Part shown: positions 53,111 through 61,916 of the stretch, piece after piece
How the letters are laid out: every line of letters begins with the position of its first letter
Position numbering within the stretch: the first letter of the stretch is position 1
NCBI GenBank assembly: GCA_910579935.1
Contig: CAJTVQ010000005.1
Location: forward strand, 77,323-141,322
Source of the DNA: an uncultured Lachnospiraceae bacterium
Lineage (GTDB): Bacteria; Bacillota; Clostridia; Lachnospirales; Lachnospiraceae
DNA length: 64,000 nucleotides
Direction of reading: 5' to 3'
Program-made: the position numbers and the translations under genes
The notes under the pieces: generated by a model
Database searches by the model: none
Seen by the model: the letters and a program-made list of their open reading frames with translations, nothing else
Told to the model about the DNA's origin: nothing

Positions 53111-54003
53111 TGGATATAAAAAAGATAATAGAAGAAAAATGCAATATAGTTGTTGATAGTATAAAGTTGATTGGTGAGGGTTATGACAGCAAAGCATACA
53201 TTGTAAATAATGAATATGTTTTCAAAATCAAATTTAGTGCTAATAAGAAAAAAGGGTATGAAAAAGAAAAAGCAATATATGATTTTCTAAACAAAAAATT
53301 AAATACAAATATTAAAATACCAAATATAGAATATTCATATATAAGTGAAGAATTATCTATTTTAGGATATAAAGAAATTAAAGGAACTTTTTTAACACCA
53401 GAAATATATTTTGCCTTATCAAAAGAAAAGCAAGAATTATTAAAGCAAGATATTGCTATGTTTTTAAGACAAATGCACGATTTAGATTATAGTGAAATAA
53501 GTTCATATACGATAGACAATAAACAAAATGTTTTAGAAGAATATCAATTACTTAAAGAAACAATATATGATAGTCTTACTGATATTGAAAAACAATATGT
53601 AGAAGAATTTATGCAAAGATTAAATAGTACAACTATATTTGATGGTAAAAAATGCTTATGCCATAATGATTTTAGTTGTAATCATTTATTACTTGATGAT
53701 GAAAATAGATTATGTGGTGTAATAGATTTTGGAGATTCTGGAATTATAGATGAATACTGTGATTTCATATATTTGCTAGAAGATAGTGAAGAAGAAATTG
53801 GCGTGTCTTTTGGAGAAGATATATTAAGATTATACGGAAATATTGATATTTCAAAAGCAAAGGAATATCAAGATGTTGTAGAACAATATTATCCAATAGA
53901 AACTATTGTATATGGTATTAAAAATAATAGACCTGATTTTATAGAAAAAGGTAGAAAAGAGATTTATATAAGAACTCGCAAAGATGAAAAATTAAGGAAG
54001 TGA
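53110..54003 (+). CDS. APH(2'')-like aminoglycoside phosphotransferase
   Basis: A 297-residue kinase. The N-terminus has GEGYDSKAYIVNNEYVFKI as in APH(2''), the catalytic loop is CHNDFSCNHLLLD near residue 180 and the metal motif VIDFGDSGIIDEYCDFIYLL near 203. The late YGIKNNRPDFIEKG corresponds to the C-terminal helical motif of APH(2'') enzymes. Members phosphorylate gentamicin, kanamycin or related drugs. Which subclass it is cannot be decided. It overlaps the acetyltransferase gene by one base and ends where a duplicated segment begins. Confidence 0.85.
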   Translation: MDIKKIIEEKCNIVVDSIKLIGEGYDSKAYIVNNEYVFKIKFSANKKKGYEKEKAIYDFLNKKLNTNIKIPNIEYSYISEELSILGYKEIKGTFLTPEIYFALSKEKQELLKQDIAMFLRQMHDLDYSEISSYTIDNKQNVLEEYQLLKETIYDSLTDIEKQYVEEFMQRLNSTTIFDGKKCLCHNDFSCNHLLLDDENRLCGVIDFGDSGIIDEYCDFIYLLEDSEEEIGVSFGEDILRLYGNIDISKAKEYQDVVEQYYPIETIVYGIKNNRPDFIEKGRKEIYIRTRKDEKLRK

Positions 54004-54193
54004 TGATATGGTTAAAAACTATCCGGAAGAAGTAGAAGAACAAGTTGATAAAATAAAGAAAGTTTTATAAATGGTGGTACAAATGGATATATATGATTTA
54101 ATGAAACAAGTTAATGACGCATTCAATCAAAGATACTGTTTCAGCAGTAAAAGAAAAAATAGTAAGCGGTACGGCTTTACTATTTTAGACAAT
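54001..54193. repeat. Recombination scar made of two copied cargo segments
   Basis: 54001-54117 repeats 51794-51910 (end of the first APH gene and start of the ANT gene). 54117-54193 repeats 50879-50955 (end of the kinase gene) with one mismatch (C50938 is T at 54176). The order of the two pieces is reversed relative to the source, and neither keeps an intact gene. This is best explained by earlier tandem duplication of the cargo followed by deletion. Confidence 0.9.
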
Positions 54194-54225
54194 CCCAGTT
54201 TGTCAGTATCTTAAATAGAATATAT

Positions 54226-54265
54226 GTGACAGAAAACATCGTAGAAATACGGTGTTTTCTGTTAC
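54226..54265. other. Long hairpin in the transposon backbone
   Basis: GTGACAGAAAACA (from 54226) pairs with TGTTTTCTGTTAC, with CGT/ACG inside and a short loop. No T-run follows. The remainder of 54266-54439 holds no clear gene. It may end cargo transcription inefficiently or be a recombinase-related structure. Confidence 0.5.
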
Positions 54266-54439
54266 CCAAAACCCCACAATTTCATACATAACCACAGGTT
54301 AGTACGAATACCTTGTGTGATTTTTTGAAAGGCTTAGAAAGGCAATTTTGCCCGATTTTCGCCCCGAAAAATGACAGAAACAAGGCAGTAAGTATCTTCC
54401 CTGTGGTTTTTTTGTTTTCAGGCGGAAAGGAGGATTGAT

Positions 54440-54631
54440 ATGCCGAGAATGAGCAAGAAACGGAAACAAGAGTGGGCGTTGTTTCTGAATGAAAGAAATC
54501 GCATTACCTACAACGAACTTTGCAGAAAGTGCAGTAATGACTGCAAGCAGAGTTTCCGCTGTATCGTAGTGCTTTGCCCGAAGTATTTATCGAAAAGGAG
54601 AACGAAGAACAATGAAGCAGACGGAAAATGA
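54440..54631 (+). CDS. Small cysteine-containing Tn4451-family protein
   Basis: A 63-residue basic protein (MPRMSKKRKQEWALFLNERN, then LCRKCSNDCKQSFRCIVVLC). Six cysteines, including CRKCSNDC, suggest metal binding. Similar genes are common just before the tnpY-type ATPase gene of clostridial mobilizable elements. AAGGAGG lies upstream. It overlaps tnpY by 20 bp. Confidence 0.65.
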   Translation: MPRMSKKRKQEWALFLNERNRITYNELCRKCSNDCKQSFRCIVVLCPKYLSKRRTKNNEADGK

Positions 54632-55634
54632 AATGAATGTAAATGTACCTCTTGAAGTTATCAAGGCAAGTGAAATCGAACCGAAAGAAGTGAAATGGCT
54701 GTGGTATCCGTATATTCCGTTCGGCAAGGTTACGCTGTTGCAGGGCGATCCGGGCGATGGAAAAAGCAAGTTAATGCTTTCCATTGCCGCCCTACTCTCT
54801 AAGGGCGAACCTCTGCCCTTTACTGAAACGGAAGAAACCGAGCCTATGACTATCATCTATCAGACAACGGAAGATGACGCAGACGATACGGTAGTACCCC
54901 GATTTAATTCAGCCGGTGGGAATGGAGAAAATCTTATCTTCATCAAGGAAGATGAAAAGTCTTTATCCTTTGGGGATAACCGTATTGCTGAAGCAATCGA
55001 AAGGTATCACGCAAAACTTTTAATTCTTGACCCGATGAGTTCCTATATCGGAGAGAACTGTTCAATGAACAATGCCAACGAAACACGAGCAGAGTTTAAT
55101 CATCTGATTGCGGTTGCGAAGAATACTGGCTGTGCAATCGTGATTATCGCTCATATGAACAAGATGAGAGATACCAATCCACTTTATCGTACCAATGGTT
55201 CTATTGATATTGCGGGTGCTGCAAGAAGTATTCTTGCAATCACACGCACACCGAACAAAGAAGCACCAGCGGAAAGATATATGGTGCAAGTGAAATCCAA
55301 CCTTGCCCCGACAGGCTCTGCAATTCTCTTTGAGGTTGCAGAAAAAGGAGTGGACTTTATCTCTGAAATGGAAATGACAGCAGAAGAAGCGTTCCAATCC
55401 CTTGCCCCTAAAATGGGCAGACCGAACGATAAGGAAATCAAGGCAAAAGAATTTCTTTTGGAAATGCTGAAAGACGGAGAAATGCTTTCTTCGGATTGCG
55501 AAGAAAGACTTGAAGCCGCAGGGTTCAAGAAATCGACCATCAAAAAGGCAAAGAAGAAAGCAGGAGTTATCTCCAAAAAGAAAGGCTTTCTGTGGTACTG
55601 GTCTTTGCCGATGGGCGATATACCGAGAGAATAA
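54612..55634 (+). CDS. tnpY: TnpY-like RepA/RecA-fold ATPase
   Basis: A 340-residue ATPase of the RepA (hexameric helicase) type. WLWYPYIPFGKVTLLQG precedes Walker A GDPGDGKSK near residue 45; LLILDPMSSYIG is the Walker B strand, and AIVIIAHMNK follows. A C-terminal winged helix-like tail (KEFLLEMLKDGEMLSSDC) is present. It is likely used in replication or mobilisation of the excised transposon, next to the relaxase gene. The name follows its place in Tn4451-like elements. Confidence 0.8.
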   Translation: MKQTENEMNVNVPLEVIKASEIEPKEVKWLWYPYIPFGKVTLLQGDPGDGKSKLMLSIAALLSKGEPLPFTETEETEPMTIIYQTTEDDADDTVVPRFNSAGGNGENLIFIKEDEKSLSFGDNRIAEAIERYHAKLLILDPMSSYIGENCSMNNANETRAEFNHLIAVAKNTGCAIVIIAHMNKMRDTNPLYRTNGSIDIAGAARSILAITRTPNKEAPAERYMVQVKSNLAPTGSAILFEVAEKGVDFISEMEMTAEEAFQSLAPKMGRPNDKEIKAKEFLLEMLKDGEMLSSDCEERLEAAGFKKSTIKKAKKKAGVISKKKGFLWYWSLPMGDIPRE

Positions 55635-55639
55635 TGCAG

Positions 55640-55814
55640 GCTGTCTGATGAGTGGACAGTCTGTTTTTATGATTGAGGTATCATAAGGAGGTCAAGGGGG
55701 AACTCCCTTGCCCACGACATCTTTGCAGACGAAGTCTGAAAGTGTCATAGTGGGTTACACACATTCAAAGAATGTTGTGTAATGGCTTCGCCCCTGTCTG
55801 GAAAGGAGAGTAAA
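55640..55814. other. Terminator and candidate oriT upstream of tnpZ
   Basis: AGGCTGTC/GACAGTCT with a T-run ends tnpY transcription (about 55638-55669). Downstream are CAAGGG/CCCTTG (about 55694-55711) and ACACACATTC/GAATGTTGTGT (about 55759-55783), the inverted repeats expected near a MOBV nick site. The segment TCATAGTGGGTTACACAC just before resembles the repeats used by Mob/Pre relaxases. The nick site was not confirmed. Confidence 0.5.
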
Positions 55815-57080
55815 ATGGCAAAAACCAACAAGGCAGATATGAGTTGTGCAAGGGTAAAACAGTACACCGCTTCTGATGTGAGCAAGGCGGAAAGGCACAA
55901 CGAACGCAAGAATGAAACCTATGAAAATATGAATGTAATTGTGGAACGAATACCCTTTAATGTGCATTTCAAAAAACCGACTGCCCCGACCTATATGGAA
56001 CAGTTAAAGCAGATGGAAACAGACGGGCAGGTGTCGCTTCGTGGGTTAAGGAAAGACGCAACACTCTTTAATGAGATTGTGATTGATGTGAACACGATGT
56101 ACTTCGAGCGTAACGGTGGTTATGAATACGCAAAGCAGTTTTATGAAGAAGCCTATCATTTCATCGAAGAAAAATTCGGTGCTGACAATGTTATATCGGC
56201 AGTAATGCACGCTGATGAAATCAATGTAGCGGCAACCGAAGAACTTGGAAAAGAGGTTTACCACTATCATCTTCACGCTATGGTTCTGCCTGTGGTGGAG
56301 AAAGAAATCTTATGGAGTAAGCGTTGCAAAGACCCCGAACTGCGAGGAACGGTCAAGGCGGTTGTTAATCAGATAAGCCATTCAAAGAAATGGAAATCGG
56401 ATATTCCGCTGACCGATGAAAAAGGAAATCCATTGCTAAGAAAGAACGGGAAACCGATGTTCCGAGCTTCGTACAGCATACTGCAAGATGAGTTGTTTCA
56501 CTATATGACGGAACAAGGGTTCAAAGGCTTTCAGCGTGGCGAATACGGAAGTACGGCAGAGCATTTGACTTCCCTGCAATATCAAATCAAACAGGATAAA
56601 GAGCGATTGGAGAAGTTGCAGAAGCGTATTCAAAAGGAACAGGTTAAGTATGAGCCTGCCCGTCATATTTCCAAAACCTTAAACGAGATTGACAGTATGG
56701 GGCAGAAAACAATCACAGGTAAAATGGCAATCTCCAAAGAGGATTATTCTGAGCTGACTTCCCTTGCCAAAGAGGGCATTACCAGTCGTGCGGAAATCAA
56801 TAAATTGGAGCAGAGTGCAAATTATTACCGACAGAAATATTTTGACAGTGCAAATGCACTGGAAAGAATGAAAACCAAATACAACGAACTGAAAGAAAAG
56901 TGCAGACCTTTTCTTGAAGCGTTGGAGCATTTCCCCGAAGTTGCTAAACTTTTTACCGAAAAAGTGAAGCAACTTTTTTCTTTTAAGGAAGCACAGGAAC
57001 GAGCCGAAAAAGAAGCAAGGGAAAAAGAAAGACAGGAGCGTATCAAGGCACGAAGAAACAAGCGTGGTATGGAAAGATAA
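55815..57080 (+). CDS. tnpZ: MOBV (Mob/Pre) relaxase TnpZ
   Basis: A 421-residue relaxase for mobilisation of the excised transposon by a helper conjugation system. The N-terminal domain shows DVSKAERHNERKNETYENMN (Mob/Pre motif I) and YHYHLHAMVLP near residue 149 (motif III histidines). The C-terminal half is coiled coil and strongly charged. AAAGGAGAG precedes ATG 55815; the upstream in-frame extension from 55782 lies in the oriT region and is unlikely. The surrounding ICE could act as helper. Confidence 0.88.
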   Translation: MAKTNKADMSCARVKQYTASDVSKAERHNERKNETYENMNVIVERIPFNVHFKKPTAPTYMEQLKQMETDGQVSLRGLRKDATLFNEIVIDVNTMYFERNGGYEYAKQFYEEAYHFIEEKFGADNVISAVMHADEINVAATEELGKEVYHYHLHAMVLPVVEKEILWSKRCKDPELRGTVKAVVNQISHSKKWKSDIPLTDEKGNPLLRKNGKPMFRASYSILQDELFHYMTEQGFKGFQRGEYGSTAEHLTSLQYQIKQDKERLEKLQKRIQKEQVKYEPARHISKTLNEIDSMGQKTITGKMAISKEDYSELTSLAKEGITSRAEINKLEQSANYYRQKYFDSANALERMKTKYNELKEKCRPFLEALEHFPEVAKLFTEKVKQLFSFKEAQERAEKEAREKERQERIKARRNKRGMER

Positions 57081-57203
57081 CCATTTCCATTGTACTTGCA
57101 ACTTAATGACTTCTTGATATGTTCAGATGAAACAGGCTGTATTTGTGGGGTGTTCTAAACGGAATGCCCCACAGTCAATTTATGAAAAGGAGAAACGGAC
57201 GAT

Positions 57204-57392
57204 ATGAAAGAAAACACTTTATCTTATACAACACGAATAGGTAAAACCACTTTTATTGTAAATGTGAAGCAATCGGAAAGTGCGAAGAAGCCTTTGAATA
57301 CGGTGTTTCAAGAAATATGCAGACACGAGATGTTGGGAGATTTTTCAGCGGATAAATATTTGAATTTAGAAAACTTACAAAAATCATCTTGA
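57204..57392 (+). CDS. tnpW: TnpW family protein
   Basis: A 62-residue protein whose first part, YTTRIGKTTFIVNVK, is the signature of the small TnpW family of Tn4451-like transposons. Function unknown. It is the last gene before the right end of the transposon. A hairpin TGTGGGG/CCCCACA lies at about 57145-57174 upstream, and AAAGGAG precedes the ATG. Confidence 0.82.
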   Translation: MKENTLSYTTRIGKTTFIVNVKQSESAKKPLNTVFQEICRHEMLGDFSADKYLNLENLQKSS

Positions 57393-57405
57393 CAAACTCG
57401 TTCCC

Positions 57406-59076
57406 GAGGGAAGCGGTTTCCGTTTTAAGAGCAGGTTTAATAAGTTTACGAATCTGCCGGAGCTTATGAATATCTTTAGAGAGGTAGCTGATGTGCAGAC
57501 CGCAGACATGCTTGACCTTGATGTGCCAGCCCTCAGAGGAGGCAAGCCTATTATTGTGGAGTCGGAGCCTGACTGGTATGTGAAGCAGGTTATGGAAGAC
57601 TTTGTTGTGAGGGCAGAGCGTATCAGAGGTGGTGGAGTTGATCCAAGTGTGGATAACTTCTTAAAGATTACCCATGAGGCAAGACTTCTTGGAACAGATG
57701 CAAGACTGATTGATAAGGATGCACCAAATAATCCTGACGGAAAGCTCAATAAGGTAGCAGAAAATGTGTGGAAAGAATATGAGAAAGGAAATGCCAACGG
57801 TCATATAGGCTGCCAGCTTATTTTTTCGGATATCGGCACACCGGGACCGGATAAGGACTTCACTATTTATGATTATCTGAAGGAAACTCTTATCCAGTAT
57901 GGTATTCCGGCAGAAGAGATAGCATTTATCCATGATGCCAAGACAGATGCACAGAGGGATGCACTTTTTAAGGAGATGAGGACAGGTAAAAAGAAAGTTC
58001 TTATTGGTTCAACGGACAAGTGTGGAACAGGTGTCAATGTGCAGACACACCTTGTAGCAATGCATCATGTGGATTGTCCGTGGAAGCCAAGCTCCATTGA
58101 ACAGAGGGAAGGACGAGGCATCAGGCAGGGCAACGAAAATGAAGAAGTAGCAATCTACAGATATGTCACCAAAGGAACCTTTGATGCATACAACTGGTCG
58201 CTCGTTGAAAATAAGCAGCGTTTCATCAGTCAGGTCATGACAAGCAAGGCAGTAAGCCGAAGCTGCGAGGATATCGACGAGGCAACACTTTCCTATGCAG
58301 AGATTAAGGCGGTTGCCACCGGTAATCCTTTGATCAAGGAAAAGATGGAGATTGACAATGATGTCCAGAGATTAAAGCTCTTAAAGGCATCCTATGACAA
58401 TCAGAGATATGGACTTCAGGACAACTTTATGATTAAGTACCCGAAGCTCATTAAGACAGCAACAGAAAAGCTTGCCAATGTAAGAGAAGATGTAAAGGCA
58501 AGGGATAAAGAACTGATTGATAATCCGGAATTTGCCATTACCATAGGCAAAGCAACCTACACAGAGCGTGTGGATGGAGGAACGATGATGCTTGAAGCAA
58601 TCAGCAAATGTAAGACCGGAGAGACAACTGCAATCGGCAAGTTCCATGGATTTGAGCTGCTTGTGGAAAAGAACTTCCTTGACATCAATTATATGGTGCT
58701 TCGTGGAAAGACTGAGTACAAGGCAGAACTTTCCACAAGTCCGGTCGGCAGCATGGTAAAGCTGGAAAACCTGTTCAATGGACTCCATGAGAACATTGAT
58801 TTCTTAGAAAAGAAGATTGAGCAGTACCAGAATGACCTTGAAGCATCAAAGGCAGAGTATGACAAGCCATTTGCATACAGCAAGGAACTGGAAGAAAAAC
58901 TGGCAAGGCAGTGTGAACTGAATGCTCAGCTTGACCTTGAGAACGCAAAGGCTGTGGATGCAGACCTGAGCGGACCGGAGGAAGAAAGAGAAGCAGATGA
59001 CAGGATGGAATCTGCAGCAATTGTAGCAGAGGATAAAGGTGCTTATCCAGCCGACAGAGAGGGCAGAACACGATAG
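57406..59076 (+). pseudogene. 3' part of the giant SNF2 helicase gene
   Basis: The continuation of the gene at 41734, in frame from GAG 57406 (EGSGFRFKSRF). It encodes 556 residues with the second helicase lobe: KKVLIGSTDKCGTGVNVQTH and QREGRGIRQGN (motif VI). A coiled coil and an acidic tail follow. ATG 57466 could start a separate protein but there is no good ribosome site. Rejoined with the 5' part the full protein is about 2510 residues. Precise excision of the transposon would restore it, so it is an interrupted rather than decayed gene. Confidence 0.9.
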
Positions 59077-59089
59077 GAGAGTGAATAAT

Positions 59090-59707
59090 ATGAGCATAAG
59101 AAAAGTGGTCGCAGGACTACTGATTACAGCAGGGATTGCCATTATGGCAGTCCCTTTTTTCTGGCGGGCAACAGGAGAAAAACAGACAGAACAGCTCATA
59201 AGTGAATTTGAGCAGACATTGGAGGATGATTACGATGAAGAAACAGGTGTGGAGGAAGAGCAAACCTCCATTAGTGAAGAGGATGAAGCCATTTTTAAAG
59301 AAGGCGGTGTTATCGGTATCATTGAGATACCGGGCATAGATATCCGGTATCCGGTAATGGAAGGAACCACAAGTAAAGTGCTTAATGCCGGGATCGGTCA
59401 TATAGAAGAAACAGCAGGGATTGGGGAGAGTGGCAACTGTGTATTGTGCGGTCACAATGGCAGCAGATATGGCACATTTTTTACACCACTAAGTCAGATA
59501 TCCATAGGTGATGAAGTAATGATAACCGACAAAAATGGACAGAAGCATATCTATGAGGTAACAGAGACAGATGTAGTAAATCCGTATGATAACAGCATCA
59601 AGACACAGGGTGATGAAAAAGAACTAACTCTTTTTACCTGTTCCCAGAAAGGAACCATGCGTTTTGTAGTCAGGTGCATTTATAAGGAGGCGGAGATGGA
59701 TGAATAA
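59090..59707 (+). CDS. Sortase
   Basis: A 205-residue membrane-anchored cysteine transpeptidase. The N-terminal helix (VVAGLLITAGIAIMAVPFF) is followed by an acidic linker and the sortase fold: IEIPGIDIRYPV, catalytic histidine in CGHNGSRYG near residue 121, cysteine in LTLFTCSQ near 181 and arginine in RFVVRC near 190. It likely attaches the LPQTG adhesin encoded at 17128-22506; it resembles class B/D enzymes, but the class is uncertain. AGGAGAG precedes the ATG. It overlaps the next gene by 8 bp. Confidence 0.9.
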   Translation: MSIRKVVAGLLITAGIAIMAVPFFWRATGEKQTEQLISEFEQTLEDDYDEETGVEEEQTSISEEDEAIFKEGGVIGIIEIPGIDIRYPVMEGTTSKVLNAGIGHIEETAGIGESGNCVLCGHNGSRYGTFFTPLSQISIGDEVMITDKNGQKHIYEVTETDVVNPYDNSIKTQGDEKELTLFTCSQKGTMRFVVRCIYKEAEMDE

Positions 59708-60068
59708 GAGATACCGGTTAGGTGAGATAGAAGAGGCAGTATCGGAAATGGAAGAGCTAATTGACATCGAGGATGATATTGCAGAGATTGATGATGAATT
59801 TCAGATAGTCGTAAGCGGCTGGTCTGTGTATGTCGAAAGCCTGAATCTGACACTCAGACAGGGAATAGCCTGTGTATGGGATGCAGTGGAAGGATTATTT
59901 ATGCCTGATTTTGATGTGACCATCGTGTATGAGGGGAACATTGAAACACAGGAGTGGCTCTACTATGAGCAGGACGGAATGGTCGTTACACTTGGCAACT
60001 GGTTAAATGGCAGATTGTCTTGTGAACAGATAGAACAGCTTTGGTGTGAGTTTATCATACCGGAGTAA
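59700..60068 (+). CDS. Acidic ICE protein of unknown function
   Basis: A 122-residue strongly acidic protein (EEAVSEMEELIDIEDDIAEI, then VYEGNIETQEWLYYEQD). It overlaps the sortase gene by 8 bp with GGAGG inside that gene. No known domain, signal or membrane segment is visible. Its tryptophan- and acid-rich make-up suggests a DNA-mimic or binding partner, but that is speculation. Confidence 0.6.
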   Translation: MNKRYRLGEIEEAVSEMEELIDIEDDIAEIDDEFQIVVSGWSVYVESLNLTLRQGIACVWDAVEGLFMPDFDVTIVYEGNIETQEWLYYEQDGMVVTLGNWLNGRLSCEQIEQLWCEFIIPE

Positions 60069-60101
60069 AACAAAGAACAAAAAGAAAGCGAGGAATAGCA
60101 T

Positions 60102-60209
60102 ATGAAGTATTCAATTAAGGTAAACGAAGTAAGGGCAAAAGAGGGCAGCAATATCAAAGGATTTGCAACAGTGGTATTCGGTGATTCATTTAAGATGAGG
60201 AGGTTATAA
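60102..60209 (+). pseudogene. Truncated SpoVG fragment
   Basis: Encodes 35 residues: MKYSIKVNEVRAKEGSNIKG, then FATVVFGDSFKM, followed by RRL and a stop. The first 32 residues match the SpoVG family start; full SpoVG has about 85-100 residues. After SFKM the sequence no longer fits the family and instead reads into the 5' end of the DUF6674 gene in another frame. This marks an internal deletion between the two genes. Confidence 0.8.
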
Positions 60210-60241
60210 GGGAACTTCTCAAATTACTAAAAAAGAATACC

Positions 60242-61090
60242 ATGAAAGAGCAGGCAAATGATGTATTTGAAATATGCAGTTATGTGGATGGTCTGGAGAA
60301 AAAGATTGATTCCATGATGGAAGAACTCACCAACATGCAGAACCAGATCAAAGAAATGCAGGAAGATACACTTGTCAATAATGCAAAAAAGGCATTGTCA
60401 GAAGCACAGGAGCGACTTAATACCAGATGTGAGCAGATAAAGTCACAGGTATTAGAAGTGAAAGAACAGGTCAAATCTACAGCAAAGAGCATAGTTGATG
60501 AAGCAAAGGCAAAGGGAAGAACTGCATTATACAGGGTGTCGGAGTTCTTAGCAATTAAGAAAAGGCTTCTTGATATCCGAGAGAATGTAAGAGGTGCAAT
60601 CAAGACCACGGATAAGGATATAGCAAAGACAGCGCTTCTTACAAAAGGATTTCGTGAAGCTGGTCAGACAGCAGCTAATGCATTCCGTACTTTTGCTGAC
60701 AAGCCAGAGGTGGATTATTCACAGAAAGAGCAGAAACATCCCATTACAAAGGCGGTGCTTGCACCTATGAAAGCAGTGAGAAAGTTGTTTGTATCAATGG
60801 AGCTGCATTTGGATGCATCTATAGATAAGCTGGATAATCTGGCTATGAATGTGCAGCTTGATAAGGAAAAGTATATGGAGAATGTGAAAACAAAGGAACA
60901 GGAACAGACAGAGCCGGAGAGGGCAGAAGCTGAGCGAGTGGAAGCAGAGGTTGTATATTCACCGATGGTTGCTGAACCACAGGAGTATCAGTATAATGCA
61001 GATGCATTTGATGCTAGAGGTGTGGATGAGGTGAAGCAGGAAGCGGCACATAAGGAAGTATCAAAGGTAAGAGAAGATAAAGCCAGATAG
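60242..61090 (+). CDS. DUF6674-like coiled-coil protein, 5' end altered
   Basis: A 282-residue protein. The helical N-terminal region (VDGLEKKIDSMMEELTNMQN) and middle (VKEQVKSTAKSIVDEAKAKG) match DUF6674 as I remember it. In-frame codons upstream of ATG 60242 (VIRELLKLLKKNT) look like the usual N-terminus but have no start codon, because the spoVG fragment was joined there. ATG 60242 is thus a second-best start with no good ribosome site. Family proteins are typical of ICE right arms; function unknown. Confidence 0.7.
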   Translation: MKEQANDVFEICSYVDGLEKKIDSMMEELTNMQNQIKEMQEDTLVNNAKKALSEAQERLNTRCEQIKSQVLEVKEQVKSTAKSIVDEAKAKGRTALYRVSEFLAIKKRLLDIRENVRGAIKTTDKDIAKTALLTKGFREAGQTAANAFRTFADKPEVDYSQKEQKHPITKAVLAPMKAVRKLFVSMELHLDASIDKLDNLAMNVQLDKEKYMENVKTKEQEQTEPERAEAERVEAEVVYSPMVAEPQEYQYNADAFDARGVDEVKQEAAHKEVSKVREDKAR

Positions 61091-61095
61091 TTTTG

Positions 61096-61127
61096 AGGAC
61101 GTGGGAGAGATTCTGCGTCCTTTTTTA
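61096..61127 (+). terminator. Terminator after the DUF6674 gene
   Basis: AGGACG (61096-61101) pairs with CGTCCT (61116-61121), followed by T residues to 61126. It ends the sortase-DUF6674 transcription unit. Confidence 0.8.
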
Positions 61128-61147
61128 GTGCGGATCAATTTGATAGA

Positions 61148-61156
61148 TGTTATAAT
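61148..61156 (+). promoter_or_regulatory. Extended -10 promoter for the accessory genes
   Basis: TGTTATAAT gives an extended -10 (TATAAT at 61151-61156). No good -35 box is visible, which extended -10 promoters can tolerate. It lies between a terminator and the 61226 gene. Confidence 0.5.
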
Positions 61157-61225
61157 GTGAAAAGATAAATGCGAAACATGCGCTATACTAGCAAAAGTTA
61201 TTAATTATATAAAGGTGGGAGAAAT

Positions 61226-61912
61226 TTGGCAAAAAGTAAAAAGACAAAAACACATAAAAAGATAGATGGTCAGCTTTTACAGATGAACAAGAAGTTTAGT
61301 AATCTCAAGATGAAACAGAAGGATAAGATTACAGGCTGGGTGTATGAAGAATATAAAAAATATGTAGCAGAACATGAAAAAGCCCCGGATTCATTAGCTG
61401 ATGAACAGATTGTTGAAGCTGTACTTGATAAGATAAATGAGGCACAAATCTGGATACCAGATGGAGAGATATACGATTATTATCGAAGAAAGAAACCACA
61501 ACTTCAGAAGAGGCTTGATAGTGAAAAGTTGATTGAGTTTAAATCATATGTCAGCTTTTATAAGAGCATTGTTGATCAGGACAGGGCATCCGTTGTTATA
61601 TGCAATCTCAAACATGAGATTATCTACATGAATCCGGCAGCTGTTACCAGCTATGCGAAGCGAGGAGGCGACAAACTTATCGGAAGAAGCCTGTTAGACT
61701 GCCATAATCCGGAATCAAGAGATAGAATACAGCAGGTAGTGGACTGGTTTGCAGCAGATGAAAGACATAATATCGTTTATACTTTTCATAATGAGAAACA
61801 GAATAAAGATGTTTACATGGTGGCACTCAGAGATGAGGGTAATCTGATAGGATATTATGAGAAACATGAATATCGAAATTCAGAAACCATGAAACCATAC
61901 GATTTGTGGTGA
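61226..61912 (+). CDS. PAS-domain protein with helical N-terminus
   Basis: A 228-residue protein starting at TTG 61226 behind AAAGGTGGGAG. The first 100 residues are basic and helical (KKIDGQLLQMNKKFSNLKMK, then INEAQIWIPDGEIYDYY). The C-terminal part is a PAS-like domain (ASVVICNLKHEIIYMNPAAV, GRSLLDCHNPESRDRI). PAS domains sense ligands or redox state. No kinase or output domain is attached, so it may act by binding. It heads the terminal accessory gene set. Confidence 0.7.
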   Translation: MAKSKKTKTHKKIDGQLLQMNKKFSNLKMKQKDKITGWVYEEYKKYVAEHEKAPDSLADEQIVEAVLDKINEAQIWIPDGEIYDYYRRKKPQLQKRLDSEKLIEFKSYVSFYKSIVDQDRASVVICNLKHEIIYMNPAAVTSYAKRGGDKLIGRSLLDCHNPESRDRIQQVVDWFAADERHNIVYTFHNEKQNKDVYMVALRDEGNLIGYYEKHEYRNSETMKPYDLW

Positions 61913-61916
61913 TGAT

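Larger units (their letters stand above)
47596..57407 (+). mobile_element. Tn4451-type mobilizable transposon nested in the helicase gene
   Basis: About 9810 bp with the gene set tnpX (large serine recombinase), tnpV, cargo, tnpY, tnpZ (MOBV relaxase) and tnpW. The host gene is split at codon 1955: GAGGG occurs at 47596-47600 on the left and 57406-57410 on the right, and joining across it restores a frame reading VEGSGFRFKSRFNKF. TnpX-type recombinases are known to use a GA core, which fits GA at 47596-47597 and 57406-57407. The exact crossover within GAGGG cannot be told. There is no long target duplication, as expected. Confidence 0.9.

Noticed and set aside
57466..59076. Independent helicase gene starting at ATG 57466
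   Set aside because: The frame is open and family-like back to 57406, matches the split end of the 41734 gene, and lacks a ribosome site, so it is the 3' part of that gene.
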